The notes under the pieces: generated by a model
The model's database searches: none
Seen by the model: the letters and a program-made list of their open reading frames with translations, nothing else
Told to the model about the DNA's origin: nothing
Part shown: positions 28,117-36,688 of the stretch, one piece after another
How the letters are laid out: each line of letters starts with the position of its first letter
Numbering within the stretch: position 1 is the first letter of the stretch
Translations under genes and position numbers: made by a program
Assembly: GCA_903882875.1 (NCBI GenBank)
Contig: CAIRYQ010000122.1
Location: 24,373 to 88,372 of the forward strand
Origin: an uncultured Spartobacteria bacterium
GTDB lineage: Bacteria; Verrucomicrobiota; Verrucomicrobiia; Chthoniobacterales; Chthoniobacteraceae
Length of the DNA stretch: 64,000 nucleotides
Reading direction: 5' to 3'

Positions 28117-30015
28117 CTAGGCGTGCGCTTTGGCTTCCAACGGCTTCGAGTCCCTCGGCGGCTCGGACTGCGGAGTGTAGTCCTTGTCTTCGCCGGGCAC
28201 GCTGTATTCGTACGGGCCGCGATAGACGGTGATGGGTTTGATGAAGTTGCCATGCGGCGGCGGCGTGGGCGTGTCCCACTCGAGTGTCGTCGCCTGCCAC
28301 GGGTTGTCGCTCGTCACTTTCTTTCCGCGGATCATACTCCAGCAGAAATTGAACACGAAGATGAGCTGCACCGCACCGAGCGCCCATGCGGCGTAGGAAA
28401 TTTTCAGGTTCCAGTCGAGCCACGGGCCGACGGTGGCCTCGTAGGCGCTCTTGCCGCCGTCCCACCAGCGGCGATGCACACCGGCCATGCCCTGCATGAA
28501 CATCGGCATGAAGAGGCAGTTGATTGCGACGAGCGATCCCCAGAAATGCAGCTTGCCAAGCGTCTCGTTCATCATGCGGCCACACGCCTTTGGGTACCAG
28601 TGATAGACACCCGCGAAGATGGCAAATATCGTGCCCGGCGCGACGACGTAGTGGAAGTGCGCGATGATGTAATACGTGTCGTGCATGTAGAGATCCACCG
28701 CATTGAATGCCAGCGGGATGCCCGTGAGGCCGCCGATGCCAAACATCGGCAGGAATGCCGCGGCGAAAAGCATCGGCGTATTGAAGCGCAACGAACCTCC
28801 CCACAGCGAAAGCAGCAGCGCGGTGAGCAAGATCACCGATGGCACGGAAATTAGGATTGTCGTCGTCTGGAAAAAAGCCGCCACTTTCGGGCCCATGTCC
28901 GTCATGTACATGTGGTGCGCCCAGACGATGAACGAGAGGAATGCGAGCGTGAATAGCCCGCCGACCATCGCCTTGTAGCCCCATATAGGCTTGCGGCTGT
29001 TGCACGCGATGATCTCCGTGACCATGCCGATGCCCGGCAGGATGAGCACGTACACCTCCGGATGCGCGAGGAACCAGAACAGATGCTGCCACAACACCGG
29101 GCTGCCGCCTCCGGAGAAAAGGAGCGGCTGGCCGTCCGGACCGACCGCGCCATTCACCACGAGTCCGGTCGGCATGAAGAAGCTCGATCCAAACACGCGA
29201 TCGAACAGGTTCATGATCGCCGCGGACTCCAGCGGCGGGAACGCGAGCAGCAACAAATACGCGGTAATGAACTGCGCCCAGCAGAAGAATGGCAGCCGAC
29301 CCCAGGTCATGCCCGGTGCGCGGAGCTGGACGAAAGTGGTGATGAAATTCACCGCACCGAGGAGCGACGATGTGATGTTGAACACCATGCCCAACAGCCA
29401 GAGCGTGCCGCCATTGAGCACGGCGTGGTGCGACTGATCGGCGATGCCGGCGAGCGGCGGGTAGTTCGTCCAGCCGGACTTCGCCGCGCTGCCTTCCACG
29501 AAGAAGCTCCACACCATGATCACGCAACTGATGAAGAAGGACCAGAAGCTCGCCATGTTCAGCCGCGGGAACGCCATGTCCACTGCTCCGATCTGCAAAG
29601 GCATTACGAAATTTCCGAAGCCCGCGAACGCAATCGGCACGATGCCGAAGAACACCATGATGGTGCCGTGCATGGCACCGAAGACGTTGTAGCCCTGAGT
29701 CGAGAGCGAGTAACCGACCATCGCCTTCGTGCTGGGATCCACAGCCTTGTCAAAGACCGCATCCCCGAAAATGCCGTGCAGGAGGTTTCCCCAAAAGCCC
29801 GGAAGCACATCCGAGCCGTGCGCGATGCTCCAGCGCATCACCATCATCAGCCCGAAGCCGAAGAACAGGAACGCAAGTCCCGTGACGATGTACTGGATGC
29901 CGATCATCTTGTGATCGGTGGAGAACACCCACTTCCGCCAGAACCCGGGTTCGTGGTGGTCGTGCGCGTGGTCGTCGTGACCGTGCTCTGTGTGTGCTGC
30001 TGCGGCGTGAGCCAT
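28117..30015 (-). CDS. coxA: Cytochrome c oxidase subunit I (A-type heme-copper oxidase)
   Basis: The catalytic subunit, reducing oxygen to water and pumping protons. 632 residues with about 12 membrane helices. All ligands are visible: heme a His in NVFGAMHGTIMVFF, CuB His and the crosslinked Tyr in HPEVYVLILPGIG, the CuB His pair in VWAHHMYMTDMG, and the heme a3/a His in IIAHFHYVVAPG. The Glu of HPEVY fits an A1-type D-channel. The N-terminus is His/Asp-rich (HGHDDHAHDHHEPGF). It follows a small cytochrome c gene by 12 bp. In contrast to the CcoN-like protein nearby, nothing essential is missing. Confidence 0.97.
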   Translation of the reverse strand: MAHAAAAHTEHGHDDHAHDHHEPGFWRKWVFSTDHKMIGIQYIVTGLAFLFFGFGLMMVMRWSIAHGSDVLPGFWGNLLHGIFGDAVFDKAVDPSTKAMVGYSLSTQGYNVFGAMHGTIMVFFGIVPIAFAGFGNFVMPLQIGAVDMAFPRLNMASFWSFFISCVIMVWSFFVEGSAAKSGWTNYPPLAGIADQSHHAVLNGGTLWLLGMVFNITSSLLGAVNFITTFVQLRAPGMTWGRLPFFCWAQFITAYLLLLAFPPLESAAIMNLFDRVFGSSFFMPTGLVVNGAVGPDGQPLLFSGGGSPVLWQHLFWFLAHPEVYVLILPGIGMVTEIIACNSRKPIWGYKAMVGGLFTLAFLSFIVWAHHMYMTDMGPKVAAFFQTTTILISVPSVILLTALLLSLWGGSLRFNTPMLFAAAFLPMFGIGGLTGIPLAFNAVDLYMHDTYYIIAHFHYVVAPGTIFAIFAGVYHWYPKACGRMMNETLGKLHFWGSLVAINCLFMPMFMQGMAGVHRRWWDGGKSAYEATVGPWLDWNLKISYAAWALGAVQLIFVFNFCWSMIRGKKVTSDNPWQATTLEWDTPTPPPHGNFIKPITVYRGPYEYSVPGEDKDYTPQSEPPRDSKPLEAKAHA

Positions 30016-30027
30016 GATGATGTGCGG

Positions 30028-30507
30028 TTATTTCGCGGGGAACGCCTTCGCGAGATCCTCGGCATTCCACGGCGTGGTGCGATCCTTGAATTCGTCGCGG
30101 ACTTTCTGGATAAATTCCGGCGTGATCGCCTTGTCAGCCTTGTTCGACCATGCGGTGCGGACATAGTTCAGCACGTCGGCGAGCTTCGCGTTTTCCTTGA
30201 GCATCGGGAACTGCGTGTCCACGGCGATCAGGATGTTGTTGAATTTCTGCCCCTTCACTTCGATCGGCCCCATGTAGCCCTTAATGACGAGCGCGACCAA
30301 TCGCTTCGTGTCACCCTGAACGTACTCGGAGCCGTCGAATGGCGGAAACGCTCCGGGGATGCCAAGACCGGTGGGCTGATGGCAGGCCATGCACGTCTGC
30401 ATAAAGACGGCCTTGCCGCGTTCGGCGGATGCCTTGATGTCGTCCTCCGCGAAGATTGCGAAGTTGGCGCAAAGTGAAAGCGCGAGAGTCAGTGTGAGTT
30501 TTTTCAT
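30028..30507 (-). CDS. Periplasmic mono-heme cytochrome c
   Basis: A 159-residue class I cytochrome c with a signal peptide (MKKLTLTLALSLCANFAIFA). The heme site is CMACHQPTGLGIPGAFPP, and a likely axial Met lies in QFPMLKENAKLADVL near residue 105. The C-terminus DEFKDRTTPWNAEDL repeats in the neighbouring diheme protein, whose second heme domain is closely similar, so one arose from the other by duplication. Placed between the diheme protein and coxA, it probably shuttles electrons from Alternative Complex III to CuA. Confidence 0.88.
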   Translation of the reverse strand: MKKLTLTLALSLCANFAIFAEDDIKASAERGKAVFMQTCMACHQPTGLGIPGAFPPFDGSEYVQGDTKRLVALVIKGYMGPIEVKGQKFNNILIAVDTQFPMLKENAKLADVLNYVRTAWSNKADKAITPEFIQKVRDEFKDRTTPWNAEDLAKAFPAK

Positions 30508-30525
30508 AGTGAAAATTGAGGCGTA

Positions 30526-31752
30526 TTACTTGGCTGCGGGAAATGTTTTTTCCATGTCGGCTGCGTTCCAAGGTTCGACGCGATCCTTGAATTCGGCGCG
30601 CACTTTTTCGACGAGCTCCGGCGTGACCGGGACATCGGATTTGTTGCTCCACGAGTTGCGGATGAAGTTCAGCACATCGGCGAGGTTTGTGTTTTCCTTG
30701 AGCACCGGGAACTGCGTATCCACCGCGATGAGAATGTTGTTGAACGCTTGGCCCTTCACAGTGATCGGCCCCGCGTAGCCCTTGATCACCAGCGCGACGA
30801 GGCGACGAGGATCACCCTGCACCCACTCGGAGCCGTCGAACGGCGGGAACGCTCCGGGGACGCCCGTGCCGCCGGGCTGATGGCACGCAGTGCAGGTCGT
30901 GCCGTAGATGCCCTTGCCGTTGGCAATGGATTTCGCGATGTCAAATGTCCCGGTGCTGACAACAGGCGCGGATGCGGCAGGTTTTGCATCAGCCGGTTTG
31001 GTTTCCGTCTTCGCTTGCGTTGCAGCAGGAGCGGCAGGTGAGGCAGCGCCTTCGAGCTTCGCATCAAGCGGGACTTTCTTGATTTCCTCGATCGTCCATT
31101 GGTCGGTGCGATCGGCAAATTCCTTTTTCGCAGCACCAACCTGCGCCTCGGCGATCTCGCCGCCCTTGTTGCCCCAAGCCTGCTTCACGTAGGTGAGCAC
31201 TGCGGCGATTTTCTTCGGGTTGAGCGCCTGCTCCTGGCCGGGCATCGCGCCGTTAAATGCGCCACCCTTTACGGTCACCGGTCCCTTCAACCCCTTGAGC
31301 ACGATGGCGACGACACGTTTCTCGTTGTATTCCGATCCGTCCAGCCACTCGGAGCCAGCCAAAGGTGGGAACTGACCCGCCTGTCCGAGACCGGTCGGCT
31401 GATGGCACGCCTGGCAGACCTCCTTGTAAACTTTTTCGCCGAGCTGCACCTGCGTGAGTTCGGCAGCGGCACCGCCGCTGGTGGCGACTGCATTGCCCGG
31501 CAGCGGGAAAAATGCAGACGGATTGCTCTCGTATTCGTTGAAGACCTTCGGGTTGAAGCCGCCATGAAAGATGCCGATGTAGATGCCCGCCCAGCACAGC
31601 GCGGCGGCGCACACGAGGCTCAACCACGTCGGAATCGGCGTCACGTCCGCACTGGGCTCGGCGTGTTCGCGCGCGATGGCGGCGTGGACTTCGGTGATGT
31701 CTGCCGTCTCCTGATAGTCGAGACGATCCTGTCCTTCGTTCGGCTGGCTCAT
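30526..31752 (-). CDS. Membrane-anchored diheme cytochrome c
   Basis: A 408-residue protein: a soluble N-terminus, one membrane helix (about 43-63, WLSLVCAAALCWAGIYIGIF), heme domain 1 with CQACHQPTGLGQAGQFPPLAG and axial Met in AFNGAMPGQEQAL, an Ala/Lys/Pro linker (about 235-280), and heme domain 2 with CTACHQPGGTGVPGAFPP. In domain 2 the position of the Met seen in the neighbouring small cytochrome is Val (QFPVLKEN), so its sixth ligand is unclear. It overlaps the ccoO-like stop by 4 bp. It may act as the membrane-bound electron carrier (CcoP-like in role, not in fold) between ACIII and oxidase. Confidence 0.88.
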   Translation of the reverse strand: MSQPNEGQDRLDYQETADITEVHAAIAREHAEPSADVTPIPTWLSLVCAAALCWAGIYIGIFHGGFNPKVFNEYESNPSAFFPLPGNAVATSGGAAAELTQVQLGEKVYKEVCQACHQPTGLGQAGQFPPLAGSEWLDGSEYNEKRVVAIVLKGLKGPVTVKGGAFNGAMPGQEQALNPKKIAAVLTYVKQAWGNKGGEIAEAQVGAAKKEFADRTDQWTIEEIKKVPLDAKLEGAASPAAPAATQAKTETKPADAKPAASAPVVSTGTFDIAKSIANGKGIYGTTCTACHQPGGTGVPGAFPPFDGSEWVQGDPRRLVALVIKGYAGPITVKGQAFNNILIAVDTQFPVLKENTNLADVLNFIRNSWSNKSDVPVTPELVEKVRAEFKDRVEPWNAADMEKTFPAAK

Positions 31753-32462
31753 TTCTTCGCCTCCTTGGGCTTGATGACGGTGGGCGATTCCTTCAGCTCA
31801 TGCGTGCGATCGAGCGAGAGGAGGTAATCCGCAAGGCGCTCGGCCTCGTGCGTGGGCACGTATTCAAATTTGCCATCGGTCTCAACGGCGTTCGGCGACG
31901 GCTTCTCGCCGATTTCTTTTTTCTCAAAAAAGAAGCGGTACGGCGGGCACTTCGAATCGGTAAAAATGGCGCGCGGGTTGAACAGATGTTTGTAAATCCA
32001 CCGCTCGTTGCGCTCGGCGGGCTTCTTCGGGTCGTCCTCGTGTTCGTCGCGCCACATGCTCACGGTTTTTTCGGTGCCGTCCTTTTGAGTGACCTTCACG
32101 GTCCATCCGAAATTTGCCAAGTCCGGCCCGAGGCGCTGGCTGCCGAGCAGCGGCACATCCTCGTAAAGATAGTCGCGCGCAACGGTGCGCCGCGAACCCC
32201 AGCCACGCTCCATGTCCGGCCCATACTGCGGGTCGCGCACCTGCTGCGTGTGGCAGTAGAAGCAGCCCTCGGCGACATACACGTCGCGGCCGACCACGCT
32301 GCGTTTCTGCGGATACACGTCGGACGGGGAATTCGCGCCCTCGTCCCACTGCACCTGCGGCTGGAGCGACGCAAGCTGGCTGTGAGGGATGAGCACCATA
32401 GCGCCGAGCGAGACCGCGAACGCACCGAAGATGCCGGTGAAAAGTATGCTGGGTTTCTGCAT
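31749..32462 (-). CDS. ccoO: CcoO-like mono-heme cytochrome c (cbb3 oxidase subunit II family)
   Basis: A 237-residue protein with an N-terminal anchor (ILFTGIFGAFAVSLGAMVLI) and the FixO/CcoO heme signature YVAEGCFYCHTQQVRDPQYG, then RGWGSRRTVARDYLYEDVPLLGS and RLGPDLANFGW. Axial Met could not be placed with certainty; MWRDEHEDD includes one candidate and the usual MP motif is not obvious. It directly follows the ccoN-like stop without a gap. No CcoP or CcoQ gene is present, and its partner lacks copper ligands, so it probably is an electron-transfer protein and not part of a true cbb3 oxidase. Confidence 0.85.
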   Translation of the reverse strand: MQKPSILFTGIFGAFAVSLGAMVLIPHSQLASLQPQVQWDEGANSPSDVYPQKRSVVGRDVYVAEGCFYCHTQQVRDPQYGPDMERGWGSRRTVARDYLYEDVPLLGSQRLGPDLANFGWTVKVTQKDGTEKTVSMWRDEHEDDPKKPAERNERWIYKHLFNPRAIFTDSKCPPYRFFFEKKEIGEKPSPNAVETDGKFEYVPTHEAERLADYLLSLDRTHELKESPTVIKPKEAKK

Positions 32463-34010
32463 TTAGTGGCCCTCCCCCGGTGTTTCGAGCAGCGTCGGCT
32501 CGCCCGCAGGCTGGCCGATGCGCAGCCGCATGAGCAGGAAATGAAAAGCGAAGATGAGCTGCGCGCCGCCGAACAGCACGTAGCCGATGTAGGTCTTCAC
32601 AGGCATGTAGGCATTGGCGATCCCGTCCACGTTGTAAAAGCCCATCTTGTCCGCAGTCGGCTCATTCAGCACGAAGCCGGTCGCGAGTCCGCCGAAAAGG
32701 AAGAGCGCGATGATCGTGCCGGCACCGTAGGCCGTGCCGAAGAAGTGCAGCTTCATGAACGTGCGCGAGAGCCATTCGCAGCCGACGAGGCGCGGCGTAA
32801 TGTAGTAGATCGCGCCAAACATCACCATGCTGAAGAAGCCCATCGTGACGAGGTGCAACTGCCCGTGCGCCCAAGAAGTGAAATGCGTGTAGCTGTCCAC
32901 CGAGCGCAGCGCGGAGAACACGTTGAGCGCCGCCGCGATGCTGAAGAAAATCGTGCCGACAAACGTAAAGCGCAGCGTGGGCGACGAGGCCATCAGGCCC
33001 GTATGGCCTTTCATCGTACGGACGAAATTTACTGTAAGCGTGGCGATCGGGATGATCATCAGGATGCTTGCAGCGATGCTCAGCGTGACCAGATACGCGG
33101 GCACCGGACCACCGCTCAGTCGCGTCATCGCCGTGAGGCCACCGAGGAAAATCCACGACCAGAATCCAATGCTCGCAAGATTGTAGCTGTAGATCGGGCG
33201 GTTGATGACTTTGGGAATCAAATAGTACGCCGTCGCGAGGCCGATGCAGCCGAGCCAAAGATTGAAGAGGCCATTCTGATACCAGGCATTGACGACATTT
33301 TTCATCACGCCCGCGAGTGGCATTGAACTGAGAACTTCGGTCGTCCCGAAGAACCACGGGAAAAGGAAGAACGCCGCAGCCAGATACCAGACCGAAATGA
33401 ATGGCGTGGACTGGCGGCGGTAGCGGAAAAGAATCAATCCCCAGATGCCGATGAACAGATAGCCGATGAACAGGCACAGTCGGGCCGCGCGGTGCATCTC
33501 GAAGTATTCGAGCCCGCTGTTGTAGCCGCAGAGGATCGTGATGACCGCGACCGCGACTCCCGCATTCCAGAACCACGCACCGAATTGCAGCACGGCGGGC
33601 GCCTTGATCGAGACGCGCGTGAGACGCCCGATGAGCCACGTAGCGACGCCCATTCCCGCGAGCGAGCACCAGCCGTAAATCATCGCGGTCGTGTAGGCCG
33701 GCCACACGCGGCCATACGTGAGGTGCTCGAAAATCGGGTTCACGATGCTGCGGATGTGCAGCAGCTTGTAGAGCCATTCTGGGCCGAGGATGAAATCGGG
33801 CGAGTGCAGTTTCTTCGACGCGATGTAGCCGAGCACGACGGACACGAGCAGCCAGAAAATCGCCGTCGTGAAAAACGTGAGCACCGGCCCGCGGGCCGAC
33901 TGGTCAATGAGCGCGCGCTCGACGGCTTCGATGTCGCGCCGTGTGACATCACCCTGTGCGGCGGATGCCCCGCCCACCGGGGCGGCAGTAGTTTCGGGTG
34001 TGGCATTCAT
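32463..34010 (-). CDS. CcoN-like protein lacking the CuB site (degenerate cbb3 oxidase subunit I)
   Basis: A 515-residue protein with about 12 membrane helices that aligns along its length with CcoN of cbb3 oxidases, as in YYLIPKVINRPIYSYNLASIGFW and the helix around 371-405. The ligand positions have changed. Against canonical RLRPLH (low-spin heme b) it has RVWPAY with Tyr106; against WYGHNAV (CuB) WYQNGLF with Asn246; against GPHHLHY (two CuB His) AMTRLSG with Thr296 and Arg297; against GHVH (heme b3 and b) GQLH with Gln384 and His386. It cannot form a heme-copper centre. The start ATG overlaps the previous stop by 4 bp. I infer a structural or quinone/electron-transfer role in the ACIII-aa3 assembly. 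Confidence 0.85.
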   Translation of the reverse strand: MNATPETTAAPVGGASAAQGDVTRRDIEAVERALIDQSARGPVLTFFTTAIFWLLVSVVLGYIASKKLHSPDFILGPEWLYKLLHIRSIVNPIFEHLTYGRVWPAYTTAMIYGWCSLAGMGVATWLIGRLTRVSIKAPAVLQFGAWFWNAGVAVAVITILCGYNSGLEYFEMHRAARLCLFIGYLFIGIWGLILFRYRRQSTPFISVWYLAAAFFLFPWFFGTTEVLSSMPLAGVMKNVVNAWYQNGLFNLWLGCIGLATAYYLIPKVINRPIYSYNLASIGFWSWIFLGGLTAMTRLSGGPVPAYLVTLSIAASILMIIPIATLTVNFVRTMKGHTGLMASSPTLRFTFVGTIFFSIAAALNVFSALRSVDSYTHFTSWAHGQLHLVTMGFFSMVMFGAIYYITPRLVGCEWLSRTFMKLHFFGTAYGAGTIIALFLFGGLATGFVLNEPTADKMGFYNVDGIANAYMPVKTYIGYVLFGGAQLIFAFHFLLMRLRIGQPAGEPTLLETPGEGH

Positions 34011-34801
34011 TTCTTGGATTCAGGCCAGTTCAAAAGTGTGGGACGCGCGGGCGCAGGGACGCTTGCGACGGTCGCGGCAGGAGACGCTGCCGATGCACCG
34101 TTTGCGGGCGCTGGTGGCGCAGGTGCAGGACTCGTAGGTGCCGCCGGTGCGGGTACGGGGGCGGACGGAGGAGTCGCTGGCGCAGACGCGGGCGTTGCCG
34201 GTGCAGGAGCCGCGGACGGTGCAGGTGCGGCGGCAGCGGCGCTGAGGTCAGGGAAAGTCACGGTCTTCGCACCGCCTCCCATCACGTTCGGCATCGTAGG
34301 TGCCGCATTGGGATCAGCGGCGGGCATCACGTCCGCTTTCACCGAGGATGCCTTCGGCTTGCGGTTCGGGAGTCCGTCCGCAACCAGCTTGATCGCGAGA
34401 TTGATTGGCATCGTCACCTCGCCCTTGGCCTTGTCTTTCCAAGCAACCGCACCAGTGAGCGCCTTGTCAGCTTCTGCCTTCAGCTTCTGCGCCTCGCGGA
34501 AACGGATCACTCCGCGCAAGTCATCGAGCTTGTCGAGATTGGGCTGCGCGCCGCCGTTGTATTTGCCGGCGGCGGCATTGAGAAGCGCCGCCGTCTCGGC
34601 CTGCTTCTTCGCCACGTCGTCCGTCTTCGCATCGTCCGCGGAACGCAGGCCGAGCGCGATCTGCTGCGGACGCAGCTCGGTGTTTGCCGCGGGCGATTTC
34701 ACCCACCAGTAAACAACCGCCGCCACGACGCAGAACGACACGATGCCGCCGAGGCCGACAAAAAATCCGCCGGGTGTGGTGACGTTGGCTTTCGATGACA
34801 T
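34007..34801 (-). CDS. Anchored Ala/Pro-rich protein of unknown function in the respiratory operon
   Basis: A 264-residue protein with one N-terminal membrane helix (about 12-33, FFVGLGGIVSFCVVAAVVYWW), a helical charged region to about residue 110 (KLDDLRGVIRFREAQKLKAEAD), a segment near 128-145 (GEVTMPINLAIKLVADGLP), and a low-complexity Ala/Pro tail of about 100 residues ending in LLNWPESKK. The tail looks like a flexible periplasmic linker. It sits between actF and the ccoN-like gene, overlapping the latter, where no ACIII or oxidase gene is usual. No family recognised. Confidence 0.7.
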   Translation of the reverse strand: MSSKANVTTPGGFFVGLGGIVSFCVVAAVVYWWVKSPAANTELRPQQIALGLRSADDAKTDDVAKKQAETAALLNAAAGKYNGGAQPNLDKLDDLRGVIRFREAQKLKAEADKALTGAVAWKDKAKGEVTMPINLAIKLVADGLPNRKPKASSVKADVMPAADPNAAPTMPNVMGGGAKTVTFPDLSAAAAAPAPSAAPAPATPASAPATPPSAPVPAPAAPTSPAPAPPAPANGASAASPAATVASVPAPARPTLLNWPESKK

Positions 34802-34802
34802 G

Positions 34803-35999
34803 TCAGTTGGAAGCTTTCAGGGATTCGGCGAGGCGCGGATCTTTCGTCGGGAAGAGGTAGCCTTCGCCGAGCGTGCGGAGGAAAAGCAAGCCGAGACAGC
34901 CCCCGATTCCCAGCCACGGGAAAATCGAGGCGAGCGCCGCACGGAACGAGAAACCGACGGGGCTCCACTCGGGAATCACGATGAGGAAAATGTCGAGGAA
35001 CTGCATCGCGAGAATCCACACTGCGGTGAAATTGATGAGCTTCGACTTTTTCAGCCCCTGGAAAAGCAGCGGCACGAACATGAAGAAGAACCGTCCGAAC
35101 ACGAGCAGGTGGCTGAGGTAATTCCAGCTCCCGGTGTTGCGCACACGGAAGTAGATCGTCTCCTCATCCAAGTTCGCGTAGGTGATGAGCATGTATTGCG
35201 AGAAGCCGATGTAGGCCCAGAAGACCGTGAAGGCCAGCAGCCACTTGCCCATGAGGTGATAGTGCTCGTCATTCACGACCGTGAGGTAGCCGAGCTTTTT
35301 CAGCCACGAGACGACGAGAATGATGAGCGCCATGCTCGCGCCCGCAGCACCGGCAAAAAGATAGACGCCCCACATCGTGGAAAACCAGTGGTGGTTCAGC
35401 GCCTTCAGCCAGTCAATGCCGGAGAAGGTGAGGCAAATCGCCAGCGTCGGGATTCCGAGGATCGCGACCTTGCGCATGATGATCGTGTGCAGTGCGGCAC
35501 CATCCTTGTCCTGCGCCATGCTGCGCTTGCGGAGGATGTGCGGGAGCAGCGCGAGCAGGCCGAAAAATGCGATCGCGCGGAACCAGAAGAACGGCTTGTT
35601 CAAGTAGAGCCCCTTCGTGCCGGCGAGCGACGCGTCGGTCTGCGGCGTCTTCGTGTACCACACGTAGAGGATCGTGACGCACAGCGCGATCGGGATGAAG
35701 AACAAAGCGACGTAGCGGAGCAGCGACGCGAGATTTTCAATCTGCCGACGGATCACCACCGACCACTCAGAGTCCGTCGCGTGATGCACGCAGTTCCAAA
35801 AAAAGCAGCCACACAGCACAGTGAAGAAATACATGAAGGCGAACAGCCAGACATGCGCGAAGAGTTCCTTGTTTGCGAAATAGACGACACCTGCACCAAG
35901 GAGACCGACGGCGGCGGCAACGCTGAAGACATTCTTCAGCAGCACGCCTTTCGCCGCGTCGAACTTCTCGGAATTTGGGACGTGAATGGGATGGCTCAT
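34803..35999 (-). CDS. actF: Alternative Complex III subunit ActF, membrane quinone-site subunit
   Basis: A 398-residue polytopic protein with about ten membrane helices, the ActF part of quinol:cytochrome c/HiPIP oxidoreductase (distant NrfD-like relative that pairs with ActC). Recognisable stretches are FFWNCVHHATDSEWSVVIRRQ, MWGVYLFAGAAGASMALIIL, LLAFTVFWAYIGFSQYMLI and FVPLLFQGLKKSKLI, all typical of this family. It overlaps actE by 4 bp upstream. Energy-conserving role: together with ActC it may move protons as quinol is oxidised. Confidence 0.9.
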   Translation of the reverse strand: MSHPIHVPNSEKFDAAKGVLLKNVFSVAAAVGLLGAGVVYFANKELFAHVWLFAFMYFFTVLCGCFFWNCVHHATDSEWSVVIRRQIENLASLLRYVALFFIPIALCVTILYVWYTKTPQTDASLAGTKGLYLNKPFFWFRAIAFFGLLALLPHILRKRSMAQDKDGAALHTIIMRKVAILGIPTLAICLTFSGIDWLKALNHHWFSTMWGVYLFAGAAGASMALIILVVSWLKKLGYLTVVNDEHYHLMGKWLLAFTVFWAYIGFSQYMLITYANLDEETIYFRVRNTGSWNYLSHLLVFGRFFFMFVPLLFQGLKKSKLINFTAVWILAMQFLDIFLIVIPEWSPVGFSFRAALASIFPWLGIGGCLGLLFLRTLGEGYLFPTKDPRLAESLKASN

Positions 36000-36685
36000 T
36001 TCTGCTCCTGAAGTTTCTTCTGCTCGTCAGCGGGCAGGTCGGCGAGTTTCGCGCCCGTAGCGGTCTGGAGGGCGCGCACGTATGCGACGATCGCCCAGCG
36101 ATCCTCGACGGGAACCACGGGGCCGTATGCGCCCATCGTGTTTTTGCCATGCGTGATCGTGTTGAAAATCTGGCCGTCGGGCTGCGCACGCAGCAGGTCG
36201 TCCACGAGCGGACGCACTGTCGCGAGGCCGAAGCTTTTTACGACGCCATTCCCCTGCCCCGCCGCACCGTGGCAGACTGCGCAGTAGATGTTGTATCGCT
36301 GCTGGCCGCGCACGACGAGTTCCGCGCCGCGAGCCGTGAGCACGTCAGGGATTCCGTCGCCGTACACATCGCCGATGCGGCCCGTGTTGAAATAGTCGGG
36401 CTGGTTTGCAAAGCCGCCCAAGCCGTCCACAAGGTTGTTGCCCTCGGTCTGGAAATAGCGGCCGGGAAGATTGAATCCAATCGGCACAGTGCCGGGGATC
36501 GGCAGGCGCGCGGCACGCGAGTCATTGAAAAAATCGCTGCGATGCTGCGGCTCGTATTTCGGCTGGTGGGCCATGTCGTTGAACCACTCAACCGGCGTGT
36601 GGCCCATCTTGTCGCCACGGAATCCGGCAAGGCCGACACCGACGACTGCGAGGATGATGAGTGCTCCGAATGATGCTTTCAACAT
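35996..36685 (-). CDS. actE: Alternative Complex III subunit ActE, mono-heme cytochrome c
   Basis: A 229-residue cytochrome c with an N-terminal anchor (SFGALIILAVVGVGLAGF). The heme site is YCAVCHGAAGQGNG near residue 140, and an axial Met lies in KNTMGAYGPVVP near 185, followed by RWAIVAYVRALQ. The preceding region (MGHTPVEWFNDMAHQPKYEPQ) is typical of ActE. It passes electrons from the ActB/ActA clusters and hemes to soluble cytochrome c or the oxidase. It sits 3 bp after actD. Confidence 0.9.
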   Translation of the reverse strand: MLKASFGALIILAVVGVGLAGFRGDKMGHTPVEWFNDMAHQPKYEPQHRSDFFNDSRAARLPIPGTVPIGFNLPGRYFQTEGNNLVDGLGGFANQPDYFNTGRIGDVYGDGIPDVLTARGAELVVRGQQRYNIYCAVCHGAAGQGNGVVKSFGLATVRPLVDDLLRAQPDGQIFNTITHGKNTMGAYGPVVPVEDRWAIVAYVRALQTATGAKLADLPADEQKKLQEQK

Positions 36686-36688
36686 GGC

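Noticed and set aside
31749..34010. A functional cbb3-type terminal oxidase (CcoNO)
   Set aside because: The CcoN-like protein lacks CuB and heme b3 ligands and there is no CcoP or CcoQ.
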